5,429 nt of DNA, taken from the NCBI GenBank assembly GCA_945871455.1, contig CAMBXJ010000322.1, positions 1 through 5,429 on the forward strand, written 5' to 3'. Positions within the stretch are counted from its first letter, which is position 1; every line of letters begins with the position of its first letter. Shown one piece after another: positions 1 to 5,145 of the stretch. Below the pieces are notes generated by a model. That model saw only the letters and a list, made by a program, of their open reading frames with translations, was not told the origin of the DNA and ran no database searches. The stretch is from Asaia bogorensis (GTDB taxonomy: Bacteria > Pseudomonadota > Alphaproteobacteria > Acetobacterales > Acetobacteraceae). A program made the position numbers and the translations under genes.

Positions 1-864
1 TGTCGCCGCCAGGTGGATCAGATGCGGTGGAATTACGATCGCCGCCCCGAACTGCCGCAATGGCGGGATGGCATGGTGCTGGACGGACAGCGGGTCCTGC
101 TGCTCGCGGAACAGGGCGCCGGGGACATGCTGCAATTCGTCCGCTATGCCCCGGTTCTGGCCGCCCGCGGCGTCCATGTCGTGCTGGAGGCGCGCCGGTC
201 GCTGCAACGCCTGTTCGACGGGATGGCCGGGGTCGCCCATGTGGTCGGGCCGGACGATCCGGTCACCGATTGCGATCTGGCATGCCCGTTGATGAGCCTG
301 CCGCTGTTGTTTGGCACGAGCCTGGATACCATCCCGCCGCCGGTCGCCGATCTGAATGTGCCCGAGGAACTGATGGGGCGTTGGCGCAACTGGCTTGGGC
401 CGGTCGGCAAGCGCCGGCGGGTCGGGATCGTGTGTTCCGGCGATTCGCGTCATCCCAACGATGCCGCGCGTTCCGTTCCGCTGGAGCAACTGGCTCCGAT
501 CCTGTCCTTGCGCGATCACGCTTTCACCCTGCTGCAAACCGAACTGCGGCCGGCCGATCGGGTCGTGCGCGACAGGCTGCCGGGATTGCGGTTTCCGGGT
601 GCGGCGCTGACCGATTATGCCGATACGGCGGCGCTGATCCTGCAACTCGATCTGATCGTGACGGTCGATACGTCGGTCGCGCATCTGGCCGGAACGCTTG
701 GAAAGCCGGTCTGGCTGATGCTGCCGTATGCCGCCGACTACCGGTGGATGTTAGGCAGGTCGGATACCCCGTGGTATCCTTCGGTAACGCTGCACCGACA
801 GAATCGCGCGGGCGACTGGGATGCGGTGATCGAAACGATCGGGCGGGACCTCATCCGCCCATAA
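1..864 (+). CDS. TPR/glycosyltransferase-9-like protein, C-terminal part (5' truncated)
   Basis: The reading frame is open to the left edge and ends at TAA 862-864, leaving 287 visible residues. These match the C-terminal domain of bacterial tetratricopeptide-repeat proteins that carry a glycosyltransferase family 9 (heptosyltransferase-like) fold. Visible hallmarks are AEQGAGDMLQFVRYAP (residues about 36-51), the SGDSRHPND segment (146-154, usually SGNPxHxND in the family), VDTSVAHLAG (about 222-231) and the late WYPSVTLHRQ block. The GTG at 13 is in frame but is probably not the start, because the preceding codons and the W-rich LPQWRDG segment fit the linker after the TPR repeats, which would lie outside the window. 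By family, a role in sugar transfer to envelope glycans or proteins is possible, but the acceptor is unknown. The next gene begins 15 bases downstream on the same strand, so the two may be co-transcribed. Confidence 0.85.
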   Translation, partial: CRRQVDQMRWNYDRRPELPQWRDGMVLDGQRVLLLAEQGAGDMLQFVRYAPVLAARGVHVVLEARRSLQRLFDGMAGVAHVVGPDDPVTDCDLACPLMSLPLLFGTSLDTIPPPVADLNVPEELMGRWRNWLGPVGKRRRVGIVCSGDSRHPNDAARSVPLEQLAPILSLRDHAFTLLQTELRPADRVVRDRLPGLRFPGAALTDYADTAALILQLDLIVTVDTSVAHLAGTLGKPVWLMLPYAADYRWMLGRSDTPWYPSVTLHRQNRAGDWDAVIETIGRDLIRP

Positions 865-879
865 GCAACGGAGCGGACG

Positions 880-2229
880 ATGCGTCAGATGGTTATGGTG
901 GGATTTTTGCAGGCTCAGAACTGCACCACGCTGGCAAGTGCCTGGCGGCATCCCGACGCCCGATCCGATTTCACCACCGCCGCCTACTACCAGAAGATCG
1001 GTCAGGTGCTGGAGGAGGGGAAGTTCCAGATGGGCTTCTTCGACGACCGCCTGGCGATGCCCGACATCTATGGCGGCAATCCGGCGGAGGTCGTGGCCAA
1101 CGGCGTGCGCGTGGTTAAGATCGACCCGGTCGCAACGCTGATGGCGATGGGCTTCGGCACGAAGTATCTGGGCATCGGGTCCACCGCATCGACCACCTAT
1201 TATGAGCCGTTCGATGTCGCGCGCCGCTTCCAGACCGTGGACCACATGATCGGCGGGCGGGCCGCATGGAACGTCGTGACGTCGGTCAACGACGGGGAAG
1301 CCCATAACATGGGCCGCGACGAGCACATGGAGCATGACGCCCGCTACGACCGGGCCGATGAGTTCATGGAGATCGTGCTGCGGTGCTGGGATTCCTGGGA
1401 TGACGACGCGCTGGTGGTGGACAAGGTCAGCGGGCTGTTCGCGCATCCGGAAAAAGTTCGCCAGTTGAAATTCAACGGAAAATTCCTGAAGTCGAATGGC
1501 ACGTTCACGGTGCCTCGGTCCCCGCAGGGTCATCCAGTAGTGATCCAGGCCGGGTCCAGCCCCCGCGGCAAGATATTCTCGGCGCGCTGGGCGGAGACGG
1601 TGTTCGTGGGCTACCCGGACCTGGAGGACGGCAAGAAGCAATACGCCGCATTCAAGGCCGCGATCGCCGGGCACGGGCGCGATCCGGACAAGGTGACGGT
1701 GAACACCATCGCCTATCCGGTCGTGGCGGAAACCCGGTCCGAAGCGGAAGACAAGATGGCGCTGATCGACTCGCTGTACAAGGAGGTCGACGGGCTGTCG
1801 CTGTTGTCAGAAGCGCTGAACTTCGATTTCAAGAAGAAGGGCATGGATGAGGCCTTCACCGCCGAGGAACTGGACGGGATGTCCGGCATGCAGGCCATGC
1901 GCAACCGGGTGATGCAGCAGACCAAGCGCAACCCGACGGTGCGGGACTTCCTGGAGGTAACGCGCCGCGGCCGCCCGCGAGAGGCGATCGTCGGCAGCGG
2001 TAAGGATGTGGCGGATCAGTTGGAGCATTGGTTCGTGGAACGGGCCTGCGACGGTTTCGTGATCGCCGGCACGCATACGCCGGGCACCTTCGAGGATTTC
2101 GTGAAATTCGTCGTGCCGGAACTGCAGCGACGCGGGCTGTATCGCAAGGAATACGCCGGCGCGACGTTGCGGGAAAATCTTGGATTGCCGCGGATGCGTT
2201 TGGCGGATTGGGGGCTGGCGCCTCTATAA
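880..2229 (+). CDS. NtaA/SnaA/DszA-family FMNH2-dependent monooxygenase
   Basis: This 449-residue protein is a complete member of the nitrilotriacetate monooxygenase component A group in the bacterial luciferase-like (TIM-barrel) superfamily. These enzymes use FMNH2 supplied by a separate flavin reductase, plus O2, to oxidise small organic substrates (aminopolycarboxylates, sulfones, long alkanes) in the cytoplasm. Family marks in order are W22-R23-H24-P25 with D30 near the N-terminus, EGKFQMGFFDD (46-56), STASTTYYEPFDVARRF (101-117), GGRAAWNVVTS (125-135), HDARYDRADEF (152-162) and PQGHPVVIQAGSS (215-227). Length is normal for the group. ATG 880 is preferred because GGAG (870-873) lies six bases upstream; in-frame ATGs at codons 4 and 6 are alternatives. 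No flavin reductase is present, so a reductase elsewhere must serve it. The substrate cannot be read from the sequence. Confidence 0.93.
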   Translation: MRQMVMVGFLQAQNCTTLASAWRHPDARSDFTTAAYYQKIGQVLEEGKFQMGFFDDRLAMPDIYGGNPAEVVANGVRVVKIDPVATLMAMGFGTKYLGIGSTASTTYYEPFDVARRFQTVDHMIGGRAAWNVVTSVNDGEAHNMGRDEHMEHDARYDRADEFMEIVLRCWDSWDDDALVVDKVSGLFAHPEKVRQLKFNGKFLKSNGTFTVPRSPQGHPVVIQAGSSPRGKIFSARWAETVFVGYPDLEDGKKQYAAFKAAIAGHGRDPDKVTVNTIAYPVVAETRSEAEDKMALIDSLYKEVDGLSLLSEALNFDFKKKGMDEAFTAEELDGMSGMQAMRNRVMQQTKRNPTVRDFLEVTRRGRPREAIVGSGKDVADQLEHWFVERACDGFVIAGTHTPGTFEDFVKFVVPELQRRGLYRKEYAGATLRENLGLPRMRLADWGLAPL

Positions 2230-2256
2230 AGGGGCGTTGCGTTTCCCTTTCATGGA

Positions 2257-2285
2257 TTGCGATTTGTGAAAGATGCAATTATATC
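2257..2285 (+). promoter_or_regulatory. Candidate sigma-70 promoter of the toxin-antitoxin operon
   Basis: A -35-like TTGCGA (2257-2262, 4 of 6 matches to TTGACA) is followed after 17 bases by TATATC (2280-2285, 4 of 6 matches to TATAAT). The region is distinctly AT-richer than the flanking genes and lies between the monooxygenase stop and the antitoxin. It predicts transcription starting near 2291-2293, inside the inverted repeat at 2285-2310. This is a read by eye and is not experimentally supported. Confidence 0.45.
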
Positions 2286-2310
2286 CTTTCCCATTAACCA
2301 TTGGGAAAGG
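2285..2310. promoter_or_regulatory. 9-bp inverted repeat, probable antitoxin operator
   Basis: CCTTTCCCA (2285-2293) is repeated exactly as its reverse complement TGGGAAAGG (2302-2310), with an 8-base spacer TTAACCAT. The repeat abuts the predicted -10 element and covers the predicted transcription start. Xre-type antitoxins commonly repress their own operon by binding such palindromes, so this is the best operator candidate. Its right arm also supplies the GGGAAAGG that would act as the ribosome binding site for ATG 2321, so the element may serve in both DNA and RNA. Confidence 0.55.
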
Positions 2311-2320
2311 TGTCGCCGCT

Positions 2321-2659
2321 ATGGGACTCGGTATGGCGACAGTACTCGACACATTGAAGCAGCATGGCGGCTTGCGGGGCGCGGACGTGGCGAACATCGC
2401 CGCGGTTTCTCCGGCGACGGTGTCTCGTTGGACGTCCGGGAAGGCGTTGCCGCATCCGAAGATGCAGTTGGTGATCTCCGACCTGCGCTATGTCGTCGAT
2501 CGTCTGGCGGAATTCTATACGCCCGAAGAAACCCGCCTGTGGCTTTATGCGCGCCATCGGCTGCTTGACGGCAAGCGGCCGATCGACCTGATCCAGACCG
2601 GTCATGCCGAGGACGTGCTGGCGGTGATCGAAAGTCTGGATCAGGGCACCTATACCTGA
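2321..2659 (+). CDS. Xre/MbcA/ParS-type antitoxin of an Xre-RES module
   Basis: The 112-residue product has the two-part layout of Xre-like antitoxins. An N-terminal helix-turn-helix is seen at about residues 17-42 (GLRGADVANIAAVSPATVSRW, then SGKALPHP). A C-terminal toxin-binding domain (MbcA/ParS/Xre type, formerly DUF2384) is seen at about 60-106, with FYTPEETRLWL, the L-x-G-x-x-PIDLI motif (DGKRPIDLI) and the closing AEDVLAVIESL. It should neutralise the RES toxin encoded directly downstream and repress the operon. The frame extends up to an ATG at 2273, but that ATG lies upstream of the predicted -10 and has no ribosome binding site. ATG 2321 has GGGAAAGG (2303-2310) ten bases ahead and is preferred; ATG 2333 is also possible. 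The stop is three bases before the toxin start, as expected for a coupled pair. Confidence 0.88.
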   Translation: MGLGMATVLDTLKQHGGLRGADVANIAAVSPATVSRWTSGKALPHPKMQLVISDLRYVVDRLAEFYTPEETRLWLYARHRLLDGKRPIDLIQTGHAEDVLAVIESLDQGTYT

Positions 2660-2662
2660 TCC

Positions 2663-3235
2663 ATGCGGGATCACGCGCATGATGCCACCCCGCATGACGC
2701 CACCCCGCATGACGGCGGCATGCTGGATGCGCTGGAGGCTTTGTCGCCCGTTGCGTTCCGGGGCAGTGTTTGGCGTGTGACACGCGCCGGGCGGGACGCC
2801 TTGCAGGCTTCCACCGCGCCGGGCCGGTGGTCTCCGGGTGGCGATATCGAGGTGCTCTATACCAGCCTGGAGCGTGCAGGTGCCCTGGCGGAGATCGGGT
2901 TTCGCCTGTCTCTGGAACCGGTATGGCCGAGCCGGATGGCGCATGAGGCGCATTGGATCGAGGCGGGGACGGAGCGGAGCCTGCGCTTTGCCGATGTGGC
3001 GTCCCTGGTGCCGTTGGGCGTCGATCCCGCGCGTTGGTCGGGGTTCGATTACGGCGCCACGCGCGCGATCGCCGCGGCGGCCCATTTCCTGGAATTTGAC
3101 GGAATGATCGTGCCGAGCGCGCGGGCGGATTGCGCGAATTTGGTGGTTTTTGTGGCTAATCTGGTGGGCGAAGGGGTGCTGACCCTGCGGGAATCCCAAC
3201 CGGTCGATTGGCTGGCCTGGCGGTCGGTCGGTTGA
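2663..3235 (+). CDS. RES-domain toxin (NAD+-degrading or ADP-ribosylating family)
   Basis: This is the toxin partner of an Xre-RES type II module. Characterised RES toxins either degrade NAD+ (Res, MbcT) or ADP-ribosylate a host protein (ParT). The RES hallmark residues are present: Arg55 in GRWSPGG (54-60), Tyr66 and Ser68 in VLYTS (64-68), Glu77 in ALAEIG (74-79) and Ser152 in FDGMIVPSAR (145-154). A second Arg sits in VWRVTRAG (36-43). The frame is intact, so the toxin is probably active. The first 19 residues are a low-complexity HDATP repeat that is not part of the domain. An internal ATG at 2720 (MLDALEAL, giving 171 residues) aligns with where RES domains normally begin. Neither ATG has a clear ribosome binding site; 2663 is kept because it lies three bases after the antitoxin stop, which suits translational coupling. 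Confidence 0.87.
   Translation: MRDHAHDATPHDATPHDGGMLDALEALSPVAFRGSVWRVTRAGRDALQASTAPGRWSPGGDIEVLYTSLERAGALAEIGFRLSLEPVWPSRMAHEAHWIEAGTERSLRFADVASLVPLGVDPARWSGFDYGATRAIAAAAHFLEFDGMIVPSARADCANLVVFVANLVGEGVLTLRESQPVDWLAWRSVG
2677..2716 (+). repeat. 15-bp tandem repeat (2.7 copies) at the toxin 5' end
   Basis: The unit GCATGAYGCCACCCC occurs at 2677-2691 and 2692-2706 with one T/C difference, and a partial third copy GCATGACGGC runs from 2707 to 2716. Read in the toxin frame it encodes HDATP-HDATP-HDG. The unit length is a multiple of three, so copy-number change would keep the frame. Confidence 0.85.
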
Positions 3236-3322
3236 ACGTCGGGCTCGGTCGGCCATTGCGCGGTTTCGTCCGGGGCGATCACGCTCTATGTGTTCGTCCG
3301 GGTTGAAGCGGATGGGATAGAG

Positions 3323-4417
3323 ATGGCACGAAAGACCGTTCTGGTGGCCGGGGCGACCGGTTTGGTTGGTTATGCGGCGCTGAAGCACTTCACCGCCGAA
3401 CCCGAAACGCGCGTCATCGCCGTTTCTCGCCGCCGTCCCGTGGATCTGTTCGGCGCCGAATTCGTGCCGCTGGACCTGACGGACGCGGCCGCCTGCCAGC
3501 AGGCAGTTGGGACGCTGACCGACGTTACCCATCTGGTCTACGCGGCGTTGTTTGAGCTTCCTGGTCTGGTCGATGGCTGGCGCAACCAGGCGCAGATCGA
3601 CACCAACGACCGCATGCTTCGCAATCTGCTGGAACCGCTTTGCGCGGCGTCTCCGGGCCTGCGGCATGTGACGCTGTTGCAGGGCACCAAGGCCTATGGC
3701 GTGCATGTGCGTCCGATGAAGGTGCCGGCGCGGGAAGACCGGTCGGAAATGCGGGAGCAACCCAATTTCTACTGGGCGCAGGAGGATTACTTGCGCGCCC
3801 GCCAACTTGGTTCGGATTGGCATTGGACCATCCTGCGCCCGGTGCTGATCGTCGGCCACGCGATCGGCGGGGCCATGAACCTGATCCCGGCGCTGGGTGT
3901 TTACGCGGCGATGATGCGCGAAAAGGGGAGGGGCCTGCCCTATCCTGGAGGCGCGCCCAGGGTCCAGCAGGCCGTGGATGCCGATCTGTTGGCGCGGGCC
4001 ATTGCCTGGTCCGGCGAGACGCTGAACGCACGCAACGAGGCATTCAACGTCACCAACGGCGATGTCTTCGTGTGGGAGCATGTCTGGCCGGCGATTGCCG
4101 AGGCGTTGGGCATGCAACCGGCCGATCCGGCGCCCTTTGCGCTGCACGCGCTGCTGGCGGAGGGGGGGGCCGCGTGGGATGCCATCCGCACGCGCCATGG
4201 GCTGGTGTCTCCTGGGTTGGCCGAATTCGTGGGGTTGTCGCTGGAATATGCGGACTACCAAATGCGGCATGGACAGACGGAGGTCGGGCCACCTTCGATC
4301 GTCTCCACGATCAAGATCATGCGGGCGGGGTTCCATGAGGTGATGGACACCGAGGCCATGTTCCGGAAGTGGTTCGCGGCGTATCGGGCGCAACGCTGGT
4401 TGCCCGCCGGCGACTGA
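3323..4417 (+). CDS. PRISE-type SDR family oxidoreductase (5-beta-reductase/iridoid synthase-like)
   Basis: This 364-residue NAD(P)H-dependent atypical short-chain dehydrogenase resembles the progesterone 5-beta-reductase/iridoid synthase (PRISE) group, whose plant members reduce enones by 1,4-addition. The N-terminal Rossmann motif is GATGLVG (residues 10-16). SRRRP (35-39) after the second strand suggests NADPH preference. The PRISE-style catalytic pair appears as Lys123 in QGTKAYGVH (120-128) and Tyr150 in NFYWAQEDYL (148-157), followed by WTILRPVLIVG. This replaces the classical YxxxK arrangement. The frame extends to a GTG at 3290, but ATG 3323 (MARKTVLVAG) starts where the fold begins and is preferred; its ribosome binding site is weak (GGGAT at 3314-3318). 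It lies 87 bases after the toxin stop, so it may or may not share that transcript. Bacterial substrates of this group are largely unknown. Confidence 0.88.
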   Translation: MARKTVLVAGATGLVGYAALKHFTAEPETRVIAVSRRRPVDLFGAEFVPLDLTDAAACQQAVGTLTDVTHLVYAALFELPGLVDGWRNQAQIDTNDRMLRNLLEPLCAASPGLRHVTLLQGTKAYGVHVRPMKVPAREDRSEMREQPNFYWAQEDYLRARQLGSDWHWTILRPVLIVGHAIGGAMNLIPALGVYAAMMREKGRGLPYPGGAPRVQQAVDADLLARAIAWSGETLNARNEAFNVTNGDVFVWEHVWPAIAEALGMQPADPAPFALHALLAEGGAAWDAIRTRHGLVSPGLAEFVGLSLEYADYQMRHGQTEVGPPSIVSTIKIMRAGFHEVMDTEAMFRKWFAAYRAQRWLPAGD

Positions 4418-4442
4418 ACGATCGATTGAGCGATCCTCGTTC
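4416..4442 (+). terminator. Imperfect hairpin at the SDR stop codon, weak terminator candidate
   Basis: GAACGATCG (4416-4424) can pair with CGAT (4431-4434) and CGTTC (4438-4442), giving a nine-pair stem with a three-base bulge and a loop ATTGAG. It starts within the SDR stop codon. No T-run follows, so intrinsic termination is doubtful; it may instead stabilise the 3' end of the message. Confidence 0.25.
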
Positions 4443-4599
4443 GACCAGGGGGCGCCCGCCGAGGCTTTCCCGTTTGGCGTGATCGGGCAATCGAACCGCG
4501 CGATGCCGGGTCGGCCTTGGACGCGGGGGACCGGTGCCGCGATGTGCCTCTGGCCGTGAATGCCGGCCGCCAGACCTGGCGCGCCGAACAGTCATGGGC
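4443..4599. other. Intergenic stretch with no recognised gene
   Basis: Between the SDR gene and the AT-rich promoter-like site I see no open frame that resembles a known protein, no RNA gene and no repeat. The minus-strand frames that cross it also run antisense into the SDR gene and have Arg/Pro/Ser-rich products typical of chance frames in GC-rich DNA. Confidence 0.5.
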
Positions 4600-4628
4600 T
4601 TGTAATTTAGACGAATCGGCGTAAATTA
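4600..4628 (+). promoter_or_regulatory. Candidate promoter with a 7-bp dyad ahead of the small KP-rich gene
   Basis: TTGTAA (4600-4605) and TAAATT (4622-4627) are separated by 16 bases, each matching the sigma-70 consensus at four of six positions. TAATTTA (4603-4609) and TAAATTA (4622-4628) form a perfect inverted repeat around a 12-base spacer, so the dyad overlays both promoter elements. This is the usual geometry for a repressor operator. Such an AT-rich island is unusual in this window. Transcription would start near 4633-4635, leaving a leader of about 70 bases before ATG 4706. Confidence 0.45.
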
Positions 4629-4649
4629 AAGTGATCAATGGGCTCCGTT

Positions 4650-4693
4650 CGACTGATCCGAGTGGCCTTGCCCCACCACGCCTCGTTCAGTCG
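4650..4693 (+). promoter_or_regulatory. Foldable 5' leader hairpin before the small KP-rich gene
   Basis: CGACTGA (4650-4656) pairs perfectly with TCAGTCG (4687-4693). Inside it, CGAG (4659-4662) pairs with CTCG (4682-4685) across a small internal loop, and TGG/CCA pairs can extend the top. The last paired base is the first G of GGGAA (4693-4697), the only Shine-Dalgarno-like sequence before ATG 4706. Folding could therefore affect translation. Chance pairing in GC-rich DNA is possible. Confidence 0.35.
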
Positions 4694-4705
4694 GGAACAT
4701 CGTCC

Positions 4706-5023
4706 ATGTCCAACACCGAATCAAACCCAAACCTCGACGAGACCGAAAACAAGGCGATGGTCGATATGCAGGAACAGCTCCGCAAGGACGCCGCGTCCTG
4801 GGCCAAGGATCGGGCGAGTTCCTCCGCGCTGCGTCAGGGTGGTGACGTGCCGATTGCCGTTGCCAACAAGCCCCCGACCCGGGTCCGGAAGCCGGCGGCT
4901 TCGACCGCGGCGGCCGCGCCGGCAAAACCAGTCACCACGGCGAAGAAGCCCTTTGGCATGTCCTATGATGGTGTGACGACATCGGAGCACATCACGGACA
5001 TGATCAATCGCGGACGGCGGTAG
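4706..5023 (+). CDS. Small Lys-Pro/Ala-rich protein of unknown function
   Basis: This 105-residue protein is not one I recognise. The first part (about 10-44) is polar and acidic then mixed-charge, probably helical (DETENKAMVDMQEQLRKDAASWAKDR). The middle (about 54-82) is a disordered-looking basic linker with four Lys-Pro steps (K55, K62, K74, K81) and an alanine run. The C-terminal segment (83-105, FGMSYDGVTTSEHITDMINRGRR) looks more like a conserved short motif with an Arg-rich end. No signal peptide or membrane segment is seen, so it is probably cytoplasmic. ATG 4706 is preferred over the in-frame GTG at 4631, which would sit at the predicted transcription start; GGGAA at 4693-4697 is a modest ribosome binding site. 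Codon composition fits the neighbouring genes, which supports real coding. Confidence 0.65.
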   Translation: MSNTESNPNLDETENKAMVDMQEQLRKDAASWAKDRASSSALRQGGDVPIAVANKPPTRVRKPAASTAAAAPAKPVTTAKKPFGMSYDGVTTSEHITDMINRGRR

Positions 5024-5039
5024 GGGTCGGGAATTCCTC

Positions 5040-5136
5040 GGCCGGCGGCTCTTGCCGGCCTGCGACCGCCGTAAGCCCGGACCAGATCCGGGCCGGCACG
5101 CCGTAAGACACAGGGGAGGCGCTCGAACTGCCTCCC
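5040..5136. terminator. Three consecutive 7-bp hairpins between convergent genes
   Basis: Three perfect stems follow one another: GGCCGGC/GCCGGCC (5040-5046 with 5054-5060, 7-base loop), GCCCGGA/TCCGGGC (5075-5081 with 5087-5093, 5-base loop) and GGGAGGC/GCCTCCC (5114-5120 with 5130-5136, 9-base loop). They lie between the convergent small-protein and FAA hydrolase genes, where a two-way terminator is expected. None has a T-run on either strand, so termination would have to be of a U-tract-poor kind or Rho-assisted. Confidence 0.4.
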
Positions 5137-5145
5137 GACGCCGCC

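Noticed and set aside
27..1118. A 363-codon plus-strand frame overlapping the glycosyltransferase-like and monooxygenase genes.
   Set aside because: It runs through two well-supported genes in another frame and gives an Ala/Arg/Gly-rich product with no family features, as expected by chance in GC-rich DNA.
751..1674. A 307-codon minus-strand open frame opposite the monooxygenase gene.
   Set aside because: It is also in register with the sense codons and arises from the same scarcity of TTA, CTA and TCA. The sense protein carries clear family motifs and the antisense one does not.
2273..2320. N-terminal extension of the antitoxin from ATG 2273.
   Set aside because: It lacks a ribosome binding site, overlaps the predicted -10 element and operator, and encodes residues (MQLYPFPLTIGKG) unlike the start of Xre antitoxins.
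2294..4393. A 699-codon open frame on the minus strand across the toxin-antitoxin and SDR genes.
   Set aside because: Its codons are exactly in register with the three plus-strand genes, which all share one frame. Minus-strand stops would then need TTA, CTA or TCA on the plus strand, and those codons are rare here. The product is rich in Arg, His, Pro and Gln with no recognisable domain, while the plus-strand proteins match known families.
4255..4638. A 127-codon minus-strand frame covering the gap after the SDR gene.
   Set aside because: A third of it is antisense to the SDR gene, its composition is Arg/Ser/Pro-rich, and its start lies over the AT-rich promoter-like island. Nothing in it resembles a known protein.
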